A DNA stretch of 64,000 bases from Bacillus sp. HMF5848 (lineage in GTDB: Bacteria > Bacillota > Bacilli > Bacillales > HMF5848): contig NZ_RWIV01000001.1 of the NCBI RefSeq assembly GCF_003944835.1, positions 2,527,001-2,591,000 on the forward strand, given 5' to 3'. The notes below the pieces were generated by a model, which was not told the origin of the DNA, did not search any database, and saw nothing but the letters and a program-made list of their open reading frames with translations. The position numbers were made by a program, and so were the translations under genes. This document shows, one piece after another, positions 19,748 to 29,008 of the stretch. Within the stretch, counting starts at the first letter, position 1; every line of letters starts with the position of its first letter.

Positions 19748-19881
19748 GTAAACCTTCTCCTTTCACTCAAAAGTTCTGAATCGTACAAGAAGTTCACCAT
19801 AATTCTAATGTAAAAAAAAAAACTAATGCAATATAAACTGTTTCACGCTGAAATGTGTCCCCTATCGACCCGCGTAACCTA

Positions 19882-20541
19882 CTAAATAGTTTGTATCTTA
19901 CCTTTTAGTAATCTACTAAAAAGGATTGTAACTCTAATGAATGCTACCGGAAGAACTACGAACCATGCTAAGCCAAGAACCATCTCTAATTTTTCAAATT
20001 TAGTGCAATATCCAACAAAAGCGAGACTTAAGAGCGCGCCATACAATACAAAAAGCTTCTGTAGGACTTTATCTTTAATCGCAAATGCCAGAAAAATAGT
20101 ACTAAGTCCACTCCAGAACCACCCTAAATAGTTTAGTGCCCACGCCAAAGAATAGCTTGTATTGCCGAATAGCCATAATTCATAGAGTCTACCGCTTCCA
20201 GAGTGAATATTAGGATACACGACCGCAAACTGTATGAAATAACCTATTGAAACAACGACAACAAAGGCTTGCGCAAAGAAAATCGATGTTTTCGCTACTA
20301 TGGATTTCTCTAAGTTATTAGCCTGAATAATGCTATATATCGTAATCACAAACGAAGGCAATAGTATAAAACCTATTACTTCTGGCCATACCTCTATGAA
20401 GCTGTAGTTGCTTACATAATGATCAAAGCCCGTCCAAGGATTGGGATTAGCAAACAGAAACAAATAAGAGATATCTAAGGCTATTATACATATGGTAAAA
20501 AGAGCGGAAGCATACAGTCCGATATTTAATTCTTTTTCCAT
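19882..20541 (-). CDS. Polytopic membrane protein, function unknown
   Basis: 219 residues with about six hydrophobic segments (LFTICIIALDISYLFLFA near the N-terminus, IGFILLPSFVITIYSII, FFAQAFVVVVSIGYFIQFAV, LGWFWSGLSTIFLAFAI, and two more). The ATG at 20541 lies immediately after a GGGTGGGG ribosome site; a GTG three bases upstream is also possible. The pattern resembles DUF998-like or unassigned integral membrane proteins of Bacilli. No catalytic motif is visible and the gene is isolated. Confidence 0.75.
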   Translation of the reverse strand: MEKELNIGLYASALFTICIIALDISYLFLFANPNPWTGFDHYVSNYSFIEVWPEVIGFILLPSFVITIYSIIQANNLEKSIVAKTSIFFAQAFVVVVSIGYFIQFAVVYPNIHSGSGRLYELWLFGNTSYSLAWALNYLGWFWSGLSTIFLAFAIKDKVLQKLFVLYGALLSLAFVGYCTKFEKLEMVLGLAWFVVLPVAFIRVTILFSRLLKGKIQTI

Positions 20542-20734
20542 CACCCCACCCTATCCCTTCTTGTTTTTAAAAAAATAATTTATATGTATCTATTATTCAC
20601 TATAATGTAAATTTGCGGATTAAACAAACTGAATTAATGAGCAGCAGATATGACACGATAGATCTGTTTTTTAATAAAAATGCTCAGTTAAAGTTTGTTG
20701 TTGATTTTCGCTACATTGCGCTTCTAAAACAGAC

Positions 20735-20852
20735 TCTATCAACCGGAAGATTTGGCTTTTTCTTTTGCAATTTGATCGTAGCTTGAAAAAAATACAGCTT
20801 TCGTCACAAAACAAGGCTGACGAATCATCAATGTCCACATCCAATTGTCTCT
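20735..20852 (-). pseudogene. Fragment of a GyrI-like gene
   Basis: About 118 bases align base for base with positions 17211-17322 inside the intact GyrI-like gene: TCAACCGGAA, GGCTTTTTCTT, CGTAGCTTG, GGCTGACGAATCATCA and CCAATTGTCTCT are shared in the same order. Both ends are missing and the frame is disturbed, so this is a decayed partial paralogue. Confidence 0.8.
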
Positions 20853-20992
20853 GTCCTTGAGACCAAGCATTTTCCAAACTATTTCGTACAACAAAATAAG
20901 GCCTGCTCCTCGGTAGTTCAGACATAAACATACCGGAATACAGGCACAGTTTTTAATATCAGACTATTAAGGTTATATTATTTAAGCAAATA

Positions 20993-21047
20993 GGGGACGG
21001 TTCTAGTGCTTCCTTCGGTTTCCGAAGGAAGCAACAGAACCGTCCCC
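20993..21047. repeat. REP-like hairpin element
   Basis: GGGGACGGTTCT at 20993 and AGAACCGTCCCC at 21036 frame the palindrome GCTTCCTTCGG..CCGAAGGAAGC. This is the most symmetrical copy in the window. Confidence 0.9.
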
Positions 21048-21195
21048 ATGCTTCTTCCCATGCTTCTTACTAATCCAACTTGTAAAAATCTCAACCTTCT
21101 TCTCCATCCTATATTATTCCATATATTTTTCTATTATAAAGAACTAAATAGATTTTTAAATAATTTTTTGAATATTATGGTTTTTAATAAAAACA

Positions 21196-21427
21196 AAACA
21201 AATATAACAAAACATGGGCTCTCTCGCCCATCAATACCAAACCGAAGTGAACAAGTATCTAATGTTTACCGAAATGCACTTGTATTAAAAGTTTGAATAA
21301 TGGCAAGCTACGCCCGGACTTTCAAACACTTTATAAAGAACACCCTTATCGAACACTTTCATCAAGCGAAAAAGTCCAATGCTTACTAGAAATCGTTCAA
21401 ATTCTAAACTCTCACTATCCATCCTAA
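21196..21427 (+). pseudogene. 3' fragment duplicated from a Rad50-like ATPase gene
   Basis: Roughly 230 bases match positions 31565-31795 of the intact ATPase gene with scattered substitutions. Shared blocks include ATGGGCTCTCTCGCC, AATACCAAACCGAAGTGAAC, CTACGCCCGGACTTTCAAA and GCGAAAAAGTCC. Several changes break the frame. The Walker B part that would follow is absent, so this is a dead fragment. Confidence 0.88.
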
Positions 21428-21481
21428 CCTAGTATCCTTGTATTTATTTATAGATGTTACCTCGGAAGTTGATTTTTCAGC

Positions 21482-22114
21482 TCAGCTATTAATTGAATTC
21501 ATTAACTGGAAGAAGTATTCAGGTTGATGAGTCTTATTTAGGCTATACCATGAATGTAATGTATCTGGTGCAAATACATCTAATTTTTTCAGTACTTCCA
21601 TCGCAAATTCCAGAGGAGCTATTCCTGATGCAGTAACTAAATTCGCATCAGATACCGCAGATCCCACCTCATAGAACTTTTCTCCTTTATAGTTAGGACA
21701 TATCATTTTAGTGTATTCTAAGTTATTACTTGTATGCTTTCTAGTATCCAAGTATCCCATATTCGCGAGGGCATCAGTTGCACCACAAATTGCAGCAACA
21801 ATAGTGCCAAGCTTTAAAGCTTGGCCAATTCTCTCCAAGATAGGTTGATGAATTTCTTCACTCCAAGTAGTTCCTCCTGGTAAAATTAAAAGATCTTTAC
21901 TCTCAAGAATACATTCATCAAGGGAAATATCTGGTTTTATGCTCAGTCCTCCCATAGTAGTAATCATTTCTTTATTAGCTCCTACTGTAATTATTTTTAA
22001 AGGTGGTAAATTATTTTTGAAATATCTTCCTGAATTTAGTTCAGCAATTAAATATCCATATTCCCAGTCCGACATTGTATTAAATACATATAGAAAAACA
22101 TTTTTTGTTTGCAT
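21482..22114 (-). CDS. DJ-1/PfpI family protein
   Basis: 210 residues from ATG 22114. The class I glutamine-amidotransferase-like fold is clear: VFLYVFNTMSDWEYGYLIAEL, DLLILPGGTTWSEE and the nucleophile elbow with Cys in AAICGATDALANMG. The family includes YoaZ-type and other DJ-1/PfpI proteins with chaperone, deglycase-like or unassigned roles in the cytoplasm. It lies 75 bases downstream of a WYL-domain regulator on the same strand, with a terminator-like hairpin between them, so regulation by that protein is possible but not shown. Confidence 0.88.
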   Translation of the reverse strand: MQTKNVFLYVFNTMSDWEYGYLIAELNSGRYFKNNLPPLKIITVGANKEMITTMGGLSIKPDISLDECILESKDLLILPGGTTWSEEIHQPILERIGQALKLGTIVAAICGATDALANMGYLDTRKHTSNNLEYTKMICPNYKGEKFYEVGSAVSDANLVTASGIAPLEFAMEVLKKLDVFAPDTLHSWYSLNKTHQPEYFFQLMNSINS

Positions 22115-22159
22115 CCAATAACACTCCAATCACATTTGATATAGCCAAATATAACATAA

Positions 22160-22187
22160 CTTCCCTGACACCTAGCGTCAGGGAAGT
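22160..22187 (-). terminator. Hairpin between WYL regulator and PfpI gene
   Basis: CTTCCCTGAC-acctagc-GTCAGGGAAG, a 9-10 bp stem two bases downstream of the regulator stop codon. It would reduce read-through into the PfpI gene. Confidence 0.65.
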
Positions 22188-22189
22188 TA

Positions 22190-23152
22190 TCAAATTTGAT
22201 GATATTTTATTAATTCCGACAAAACTTCAATCAGTCTTTTCTTAAGACTTATTGGCTCAATAACTTTAATAGATTTATTGTACGGTAAAAGTAAATAAGG
22301 TACATATGTATGTATAATATCATTTTCAAGAAGAAAAACTGCTTGATTTGAAGTCCGTTCTTGTAAATAATGTCCTAAAAACCAGTGTTGACAAATATCA
22401 TCCAATACACTTTTATCCCCACTAATAACCAAAGAAATAATCCCTTCCTTATCTTCTATAGTTGGAAGAAGATTTTTTATAAAAAAGTCACGTGCTGAAA
22501 AATTTTCTGGCCTGTTAAACTTATTTTCGGTTAGCATTAGACTTTCAATTCGATCTACTCTAAAACTACGGATCTCATTCCTAAGATGACAAAATCCAAT
22601 CACATACCACTTATTATTCCAATAGATAATTCTGTACGGATCGACCAATCTATAATTTAATTGCTTTTCGCCACTTTTAGGGTAAAGAATTTTTACGGCG
22701 TACCCGTCAGCTAAGGCCTGCTCCAGCTCCTTCAAAAGAGATTCCATAGAGAGAGAACTTAATCGACTTATTACTTCAAGACTAGTTAAATGTTGGTTTC
22801 TCTTTGTTTCCTGCTCTTGATTTGAGTATTTACTTAGTTTTGAAATGGCCCTATTTAGTGCTTCACCTCCATAATATCCGGCTTCTTCTGCAAAAATAGC
22901 AGCGTGAAATAGTGAAGTTTGCTCCTCAAAATCAAAAAAGAGAGGAGCCTCAATAAAATTGGTCAATAAAGTGTATCCACCGTTATGTCCTGGTTCTGAA
23001 ATTATAGGTACGCCACTTGTTGAAATTGTATCAATATAACGATACACAGTCCTTATATTAATTTCTAACTTTTCAGAAATTTGCTTTGCAGTAATTTTTT
23101 CGCCTGAACGAAGCATCCATAGAATTGCTAACATATTGTCAATCTTAGGCAT
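22190..23152 (-). CDS. WYL-domain transcriptional regulator (YafY/DeoR-like)
   Basis: 320 residues. The N-terminal winged helix of the HTH_11 type is visible (MPKIDNMLAILWMLRSGEKI, KQISEKLEINIRTVYRYIDT). The central WYL domain contains YRLVDPYRIIYWNNKWYVIGF, and a WCX-like C-terminal extension follows. WYL proteins sense ligands, often nucleic acid or nucleotide species, and many regulate stress or defence genes. AGAGGTGG precedes the ATG. Its target is unknown; the next gene downstream encodes a PfpI-family protein. Confidence 0.9.
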   Translation of the reverse strand: MPKIDNMLAILWMLRSGEKITAKQISEKLEINIRTVYRYIDTISTSGVPIISEPGHNGGYTLLTNFIEAPLFFDFEEQTSLFHAAIFAEEAGYYGGEALNRAISKLSKYSNQEQETKRNQHLTSLEVISRLSSLSMESLLKELEQALADGYAVKILYPKSGEKQLNYRLVDPYRIIYWNNKWYVIGFCHLRNEIRSFRVDRIESLMLTENKFNRPENFSARDFFIKNLLPTIEDKEGIISLVISGDKSVLDDICQHWFLGHYLQERTSNQAVFLLENDIIHTYVPYLLLPYNKSIKVIEPISLKKRLIEVLSELIKYHQI

Positions 23153-23281
23153 ATAATTCCACCTCTATATGAAATTTATTGTCTATTATACATTTCCGAT
23201 TTTTGGTACTACGATTTACATATATTACTTATTCAACACAATTTAAAAAATCCTTCTTATTAAACTAAACTGCTCCAAAAA

Positions 23282-23302
23282 TAGCAAAGCGATCAGCTTT
23301 GC
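23282..23302 (-). terminator. AGCAAAGC hairpin next to a CTATCGGAG element
   Basis: AGCAAAGC-gatca-GCTTTGCT stem. A diverged copy of the TAACGGRGGC element lies at 23318-23345. Together they form the terminator-like module seen after many small genes in this window. Confidence 0.55.
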
Positions 23303-23357
23303 TGACCGCATTTTCTTGTTCAATTCTCCGATAGCTTAACAAAGGTGGTCACTCTTT

Positions 23358-23522
23358 CAGCTCAATTTTCTCTGCTTTTGCATGTGCTGGACTGGTAGTT
23401 ACAATCTCTCCACCCTCTATCCAAATCTCTACTTCATTTCCTTTATCAAATTGTTTAACATCATCAAAAGTTGGAGCTGTCGCAGCGACAACTCCATGTT
23501 CAATAAAAGCCACCCGTTAGTT
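23358..23522 (-). pseudogene. 3' remnant of a DUF3221-like lipoprotein gene
   Basis: The minus strand reads VAFIEHGVVAATAPTFDDVK, then KGNEVEIWIEGG and a C-terminus AKAEKIELKE before a stop, with a stop codon one codon upstream. GNxVxVWI-GG followed by a KKIE-like end is typical of DUF3221/YobA-type proteins. Only the last 50-odd codons remain and there is no start, so I call it a truncated remnant. Confidence 0.55.
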
Positions 23523-23550
23523 TAGTAAGCAACTGTAAATTAATCAGTAA

Positions 23551-24000
23551 TCAATATATTAAATCTGCTAAATTTTGAGCCGAGTGAGACTCTATAACAC
23601 TAAAATATAACTCATCTTCATCAAAAGTAATAATCGTTGCTGTTAAGTCTTCGTTAAACCATATCATATACTCATTTTTCTTGAATTCATCTGTACCTTC
23701 TTGTGTTGCTTCCTCACTATTATAAAATAACGTAAGCATAGCATCTTCTTTTCTTTCCATTTTAAAATTTTTATCCATTTTCCATTCTATTTCACTAAAT
23801 ATGTTCTTTACGTTCTCTATTGTTTGTTTATCTTGAACCATTTCCCCCTTATTAAGGGTTCCATCAGATTTCATGGATTGTACAATAACTTTTTCAATTT
23901 GCTCTAATTTTGAGTACTTTTGAGATACTTCATTAGTACAACCAATGAGTAAAGAGAAAGTAAACAAACAGCAGAAATATAGTAGTTTCTTATTTGCCAT
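23551..24000 (-). CDS. Small lipoprotein, function unknown
   Basis: 149 residues. The N-terminal signal peptide carries lipobox LIGC (Cys about residue 21), and AAGGAGGAG lies just before the ATG. The mature part is an acidic alpha/beta domain (KYSKLEQIEKVIVQSMKSDG, MIWFNEDLTATIITFDED). It resembles many small extracytoplasmic lipoproteins of Bacilli that occur in variable regions, but I recognise no named family. Neighbours are small genes and remnants, which says little about role. Confidence 0.75.
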   Translation of the reverse strand: MANKKLLYFCCLFTFSLLIGCTNEVSQKYSKLEQIEKVIVQSMKSDGTLNKGEMVQDKQTIENVKNIFSEIEWKMDKNFKMERKEDAMLTLFYNSEEATQEGTDEFKKNEYMIWFNEDLTATIITFDEDELYFSVIESHSAQNLADLIY

Positions 24001-24109
24001 AAACTTCTCCTCCTTACCTATTAACTTTGAGTTTTTTCATCTTTTCCAGCCGTCTAATTATTTTACCATAAAATTACATATACTTTATTAAATATTAATC
24101 CTTACATAA

Positions 24110-24160
24110 TAAAAAGGCGTTCTGCTCCTTGCAGAAACGCTACCCGTTAGCTTAACATAT
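24110..24160 (-). terminator. AACTAACGGG-type repeat plus hairpin
   Basis: In the minus direction: TTAAGCTAACGGGTAGCG, then stem GCGTTTCTGC-aagga-GCAGAACGC, then CTTTTTATT. This is the clearest example of the TTATTGAACTAACGGRGGC element joined to an intrinsic terminator. Confidence 0.75.
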
Positions 24161-24163
24161 TAC

Positions 24164-24194
24164 AAAAGCCCTTACTCCAATGAGTAGGGGCTAT
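24164..24194 (-). terminator. Terminator of the CBO0543-like gene
   Basis: AGCCCCTACTC-att-GGAGTAAGGGCT followed by TTTGT on the minus strand, immediately after the stop codon. Confidence 0.75.
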
Positions 24195-24195
24195 T

Positions 24196-24753
24196 TTATG
24201 ATTTTTGTTGAAAGCGTAGAAATAAAAGAGATGCCCAGTAAGATAAAAGTGCTATCCCATAGTCAACAAGAAAAACATAAAAGTTATTCATTCCGTTACT
24301 TAATTTGAATAAACCAAGTAGCTGTAAAGTGCCTGCAAATAGAAATCCAAAAATTAAACTTGTGATTAATGAGTAGAAATAGTAATTTTTGTTTTGGTTT
24401 AAACAATACTGAAATACAAGCATATAAGCAATTGGAATAAACGATGAATTAAGTGCGAAATTAGATAAGAAGGGAACAAGAAAGTGTGGGTAACTCCAAT
24501 ACCCATAGCTATTCATATAAATATCTACATACGCCACCAGAGTATGAAAAGAAAACCCATAAAAACATATTAAAAACACTTTCTTTCGGTCAATTTTAAA
24601 ATATAAAATTATTAAAGGAATAACCATAAAAGAAAGGTTTACCCACCATTGCCAGGTGTGTAAGGATGAATACTCATGCCAATATTGAGATAAATCTTTA
24701 GTGAAATCCAACTTTTGTTCATTTAGTTTTTTTAAGAATTCTGATTTTGACAA
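24196..24753 (-). CDS. CBO0543-family membrane protein
   Basis: 185 residues from a TTG at 24753, which has GAAGGAG at the right distance; the longer frame from 24807 has no ribosome site. About five membrane segments follow a soluble N-terminus. The motif LSQYWHEYSSLHTWQWWVNL and a following IDRKKVF loop are typical of the CBO0543 family of Bacilli and Clostridia, whose function is unknown. It is closed by its own terminator. Confidence 0.78.
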   Translation of the reverse strand: MSKSEFLKKLNEQKLDFTKDLSQYWHEYSSLHTWQWWVNLSFMVIPLIILYFKIDRKKVFLICFYGFSFHTLVAYVDIYMNSYGYWSYPHFLVPFLSNFALNSSFIPIAYMLVFQYCLNQNKNYYFYSLITSLIFGFLFAGTLQLLGLFKLSNGMNNFYVFLVDYGIALLSYWASLLFLRFQQKS

Positions 24754-25170
24754 GAAATACTTCTCCTTCAAATAATAGTTTGGTGTTAGTATTTGTAATT
24801 TGTTCAAGACTATGCATTCAGACTAAAGGGACCAAATGGGGACTGCACATGGAACTCAGGTCCTACTATAGCTTCAAAATCATTTGGCATAAACGATGAT
24901 GCAATACCTTCAGAAGTCGATACTACATCTCATACTTTTTGTATAGTTGCTTAAAATACTACTGTTTGCCTAATATTTTGTATTGAACAGTACAGGTCAA
25001 TACGAAAGGCGACCGCCTATTAGTGATCGCCTCAGTTGATTATTTAGCTACAAGTATCTTTGTACTGCGCAATAAAGTATAAAGTCAGATTAGTTGATAA
25101 TAATCACATTATGGAAGTCGGTATTCTATCGTATCTCTAGGAAATCTCTATTAGCTCCTTATATTCATCA
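24754..25170. other. Gene-free stretch with dispersed repeat
   Basis: No gene is supported. The segment from 25051 to 25121 is a dispersed repeat (CAAGTAT..TTGTACTGCGCAATA...TTATGGAAGTCG) with a second copy at 56328-56401. Confidence 0.6.
25051..25121. repeat. TACTGCGCAAT repeat, copy 1
   Basis: About 71 bases closely match 56328-56401: TGTACTGCGCAATA-AGTATAA-GTCAGATTAGTTGATA, then ATTATGGAAGTCG. The first 30 bases also match 27064-27093. Confidence 0.85.
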
Positions 25171-25182
25171 GTGTCTAGAATT

Positions 25183-25565
25183 TTATTTCATCAACATCAA
25201 TATTAGCAGATGGTTCCTCATATTTTTCTTTTGAATAAAAATATATGGCATTTCTATTTGATTGCAGTTGACCGATAGGTACTCTATAAAACTGTTGTTC
25301 CGCTTTAGCTTTTATTCCTAAGTCTGTGAGAGCTTTATAAACGTGGTAGGGATGAAGTGGTAGGAAATGCAGTACATCATTCCATAAGCAGTCTAATTTA
25401 GGTACTTTCTTTTCTAGAAGTTTTGGTCTTTCAGGATGGTCCTTTCCAAAGTAAATAAAATACCACTTAATGCAATCAATCCAATTCCCGTAAAGAAACT
25501 TATTTTTCTTCTCACCTTTTCTTCTGTTAATGGTTTAATACCTCTCTTAAACTCTTCTGCACTTA
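25183..25565 (-). pseudogene. Frameshifted small membrane-protein gene
   Basis: Two adjoining minus-strand frames form one plausible protein. Upstream, an EEFKRGIKPLTEEKVRRK segment leads into one membrane helix (ISFFTGIGLIALSGILFTL). After a one-base shift near 25440 come HPERPKLLEKKVPKLDC, LHFLPLHPYHVYKALTDLGI and FYRVPIGQLQ, ending at 25183. No start codon with a ribosome site is evident. I do not recognise the family; the frame break suggests a decayed gene. Confidence 0.55.
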
Positions 25566-25652
25566 AACGCTATAAGGCTGCCAAATTGACAGCCCATTGT
25601 TCAACTCATGCACCCTTTACTTTAAGTGAAATTATGCACAAGGATTGTGATG

Positions 25653-26066
25653 TTATAATGGGCAATAGTGATTTATAATCTCCAAAAGTCGTTCTGAATT
25701 TTCCGTTGATACACTTTCAGATAATCTTGCTCCAGCAATGATTGGAGCCCATTGAAAAATTTCAGATCTTAGAAGTCCACTCTTTTCACAATAAAGTTGC
25801 AAGTACACCTCAGCTAATTCTAAAGAAAATTGGGAAAATAAAAGATAGGTCCGATATATATCAGCACGAACATCTCCTGCACTTGAATCAACCCAATCTA
25901 TAACTAACACTTGATTATCCTTCTTTATTAAATTAAATAAATGAAAGTCACCATGACAGAGCTTGTTCTCGTATGTGAATGATTCTAATTTCTTTAACAA
26001 ATTTGATTTTTGGTTGTCATCTATTTGATTCAAACTATTAATTTGACGGTATAATTTTTCATTCAT
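25653..26066 (-). pseudogene. 5'-truncated phosphotransferase (APH family) gene
   Basis: 137 residues covering only the C-terminal lobe of an aminoglycoside-phosphotransferase/choline-kinase-like fold. The catalytic loop LCHGDFHLFNLI (Asp and Asn present) and metal-binding VIDWVDSSAGDVRADI are intact, but the nucleotide-binding N-lobe of about 100 residues is missing. A stop codon precedes the ATG closely and the ribosome site is weak. Without the N-lobe it cannot be an active kinase, so I treat it as a remnant. Confidence 0.65.
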
Positions 26067-26152
26067 TCCTGAAATGACTTATCTTTTAACAGTCATTTTC
26101 CAATAATGCAGACATTAATTTTCATGGTATTGAAGGTTACAGAGTTTTTATA

Positions 26153-26746
26153 TTAAACCTCAATAACACCAAATCTTTTTTTATACCAATACCCTAAGAA
26201 TAATCCAACTACTATTCCAGTTGCATGGGCAGGTCCCCCTATTGAAACTTCAGGATTTTGTATTGTTAGAATTGCATTTACGATAAATAACGCTAAAACC
26301 CAATATTTAGATTTAGATTTTAAAATGATATTATTGGGCTTGATCGTTCCATAAACTGCAACTATTCCAAAAGCCGCCGCTGATGCTCCTGCTATTGGAC
26401 CGTCACTATATCCAATTAGAGGAGCATATGCTAGAATAGCTAAATTTCCAATAAAACCACTAAGAATGTAAGTTAAAAACATCATTTTTTTATTTGTTAC
26501 CATTTCTAATTGTGTCCCAAACACAAAAATCAGTAAAAGGTTTAATAGAATATGAATATGGATTTCATGAGAAAAAAATACTGTTAATAATGTCCATGGT
26601 CTATTCATTATATTGTTCAAATCAGGGTCCAGCAGAAATATATCAATTAAGTCCGAAGAAACATTTAAAGCTATAAATATTAAAATGTTAATAACTATCA
26701 GAGTTAGTGTAGCAGGTGTTCTTAAGAAATATTCCTTCAATTTCAT
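26153..26746 (-). CDS. Rhomboid-family intramembrane serine protease
   Basis: 197 residues with about six membrane helices. The catalytic Ser is in GASAAAFGIVAVYG (about residue 121), the catalytic His in GGPAHATGIVVGLFLGY (about residue 174), and the conserved HILLNLLLIFVFG segment is in helix 2. It would cleave membrane-protein helices in the bilayer. AAAGGGAG lies 9 bases before the ATG. The gene is isolated among small and broken genes, and its substrate cannot be inferred. Confidence 0.9.
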   Translation of the reverse strand: MKLKEYFLRTPATLTLIVINILIFIALNVSSDLIDIFLLDPDLNNIMNRPWTLLTVFFSHEIHIHILLNLLLIFVFGTQLEMVTNKKMMFLTYILSGFIGNLAILAYAPLIGYSDGPIAGASAAAFGIVAVYGTIKPNNIILKSKSKYWVLALFIVNAILTIQNPEVSIGGPAHATGIVVGLFLGYWYKKRFGVIEV

Positions 26747-27188
26747 TTCTTTTCACTCCCTTTGTGTGATTAAAATTTCAGGTTTGATACTTTTATTAAA
26801 GATTAGCTTACTCTAAACCCTCCTAAAAATCGCCCATGATATTATTACGATTACTCAAAATAAATTCGGTTATTGCATTAACCTGCTTCGTTACTTTAAG
26901 TGAACAACTTTACAATATCACGAATCTTAATAATAAAATCATACCAGAATAAACCAAACTTTTGTTTATATTTCCCATGAATTTTGAGATCGGGGTTGCA
27001 CAGTAATCGTCTACTACGAAAAAAAGACCACCTTATAAGAGTGATCTTACATAATTTTTTATTTACAAGTATGGTTGTACTGCGCATTAAGAGATCCACT
27101 CAAAACAAAGGCGCTTCTTCAATTAACGCCCCTTATATGGAATAAGTAATACGCTTAATCTAATATCAGACAAAATGAAGAGATACCT
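26747..27188. other. Gene-free stretch holding two dispersed repeats
   Basis: No gene is supported. It contains a TAACGAAGCAGG element (about 26878-26900), the 26894-27010 repeat shared with 63843-63955, and a partial TACTGCGCA repeat (27064-27093). Confidence 0.6.
26894..27010. repeat. Dispersed repeat shared with the right end of the window
   Basis: TTTAAGTGAACAACTTTACAATATC-CGAATCTTAAT--TAAAATCATACCAGA matches 63845-63900 closely, and the match weakens beyond that (TTTGTTTATATTT / TTACGTTTATGTTTT). Confidence 0.8.
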
Positions 27189-28043
27189 TCAATATATCTT
27201 TGGTAGGCACTGTTCAATACTTTTCTGAAGTGATAGCAATTTAGAATTTCTGTTTATTTTTATGTAAAAACTTTTTAAGAATGTTTTAATATTGAACACT
27301 AAGAACCAATAATTTTCATTCTCAAGCTGCTCCTTTTGAGACTTTAATTCAATCGGCAAGTATTGAATTAATTCTTCTATTTTTTTTAAGTCCATTCCTC
27401 TTTCCAACATTTCGAGTATAGGTATAATTAACCTTTCATCTTCATCGTGTACATAGACACTGTTAGATATTAGAATCTTACTCCACAATGTCTTTAGTAT
27501 TTCTGGATAAAATTCTGTGTCTAATTTTGGATTTTTCACTAATTCTTCAAAAGTGTCAGCTACGTGTGCAATACTGTGTGCCCACCCTTTACCAGCAATA
27601 TATCCTCTTAAATCTCTCTCAAGGTTGATGTATTTAATTAACTTCTCTTTAATGCTATATACTGTGCTTGGTGATAAGAAATTTGCTTGATTATCTCTGT
27701 ACAATATTAAGGCTATTAAAAGTGTAGTAAACGCTCTTGTGAAGACTGTATCCGTTTCTTTTTCACCGATTCCTTTAAAAATTAGTTCACTTAAACAAGC
27801 ATCTAATAGTTCTTTTAAAAGTTCAGGTTCTAGTTGATTACTCTCAATTATCAATTTATAAAAAGAGGTATAAATCAATTGGTCGCGGAGTTCGCCATCT
27901 GTTGAACCGATATGCGCTAGCATAGACTTTATTATCAATAATTTATCCACCTCTTGCCAATCACTTTCTCCATATTTAATCTTAGTTAATATACTTTTTA
28001 GTTCACTCTCACTCATAGAAACTTTTCCTAATGATAAACTCAT
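27189..28043 (-). CDS. DUF2785 domain protein
   Basis: 284 residues, almost entirely helical, without a signal peptide. Family hallmarks are present: MLAHIGSTDGELRDQLIYTS near residues 45-65, TDTVFTRAFTTLLIALIL near 110-130 and LRGYIAGKGWAHSIAHVADT near 150-170. DUF2785 proteins are cytoplasmic, helical-repeat-like and of unknown function. AAGGGGAT stands 5 bases before the ATG. The gene lies in an accessory zone bounded by repeats and appears intact. Confidence 0.85.
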   Translation of the reverse strand: MSLSLGKVSMSESELKSILTKIKYGESDWQEVDKLLIIKSMLAHIGSTDGELRDQLIYTSFYKLIIESNQLEPELLKELLDACLSELIFKGIGEKETDTVFTRAFTTLLIALILYRDNQANFLSPSTVYSIKEKLIKYINLERDLRGYIAGKGWAHSIAHVADTFEELVKNPKLDTEFYPEILKTLWSKILISNSVYVHDEDERLIIPILEMLERGMDLKKIEELIQYLPIELKSQKEQLENENYWFLVFNIKTFLKSFYIKINRNSKLLSLQKSIEQCLPKIY

Positions 28044-28438
28044 AAATATCCCCTTGTACTATGTAATATTAGTTATTCAAGATAGGAACATCTTGTTCCA
28101 AAAAACTGCTTCGTTAGTTCAATAAATCCTTATGTATTTTCAATAACTATTAAATGAAGTGACGGTTAAACTGACACCCAAAATGAAAGGCTAATTGGCA
28201 ACCTTTTTTAAGTGTACAACAACTTTTGTCTTATAAATTTATTGTGTCATTTTAGATGCAGATTCTCAAGAAAGAGTTTAAAAACCTTTATATTATAAGA
28301 AATTAGCATAGGTCACTTCCTATGCCAATTAGTATGTCATTTCATCAAGATGCATCCCAAAACGGAACGGTTTACAAAACATGAAGAACTGCCAAATCCT
28401 TATTCAGTTTATTTACCATTGCTTATGGCATTAACTAC
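28044..28438. other. Intergenic region with a TAACGAAGC element
   Basis: No gene is supported. TTATTGAACTAACGAAGC (minus strand, about 28107-28125) with a following GGAACAAGATGTTCC palindrome belongs to the dispersed terminator-like element family. Confidence 0.5.
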
Positions 28439-29008
28439 TTATGTCACAGCTTTCCTTGCTTTAACCATTGCATACAGTTTATTTATTGTTTTCCAATTGC
28501 GGATAGTGATCGGAACATCCAGCTTTTGAAGATTATTGGCCAGCTTGGAATTTCGTATGCTATGTTGAAACAAAAGGTACAAATCTCGATCGTTGATTCG
28601 ATAATCATCAACTTTACTTTTGTAAGAATTCAATTCATCTAATTTTTCTTGCTGAGGGGCTTCCGATAACATAGCAACATATAAGCTTTCCCCTTCGGTA
28701 TTTGCTGTTTCAGCTTCTGTTACTTCGTTCACCGTAAATGGGCAATCCAACATGATCCGTTTCCACTCGTCTGCTGTTCTTAAAATAACAGAAACTGAAA
28801 AACCGAACTTCTTTTCAATCTCATGTTCCAATTTTCTCTGTAATGTGTGCTCTTCTTCGTTTGATTCAAAGAGTACATTCCCACTTTGAATATACGTTTC
28901 TATCTGACTCAGACCGATTGATTCACACATCAGTCTTAGATCTGCCATCTTAATCTTATTCTTACCGCCCACATTAATACCCCGTAACAACGCTATATAA
29001 ACAGTCAT
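28439..29008 (-). CDS. DUF1697 family protein
   Basis: 189 residues from ATG 29008. The N-terminus MTVYIALLRGINVGGKNKIK and QIETYIQSGNVLFES are diagnostic of DUF1697, a cytoplasmic family of unknown function common in Bacilli. The reading frame extends upstream, but that extension translates a REP-like element (29043-29054) and is not likely to be protein. The ribosome site AGGAG is 12-13 bases before the ATG, a little far. Confidence 0.85.
   Translation of the reverse strand: MTVYIALLRGINVGGKNKIKMADLRLMCESIGLSQIETYIQSGNVLFESNEEEHTLQRKLEHEIEKKFGFSVSVILRTADEWKRIMLDCPFTVNEVTEAETANTEGESLYVAMLSEAPQQEKLDELNSYKSKVDDYRINDRDLYLLFQHSIRNSKLANNLQKLDVPITIRNWKTINKLYAMVKARKAVT

Larger units (their letters stand above)
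20542..21481. other. Graveyard region: gene fragments and repeat elements
   Basis: No intact gene. It contains a GyrI-family fragment (20735-20852), a decayed GCCTGCTCC repeat (20901-20948), a REP-like hairpin (20993-21047) and a fragment matching the 3' part of the Rad50-like ATPase (21196-21427). Confidence 0.75.
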
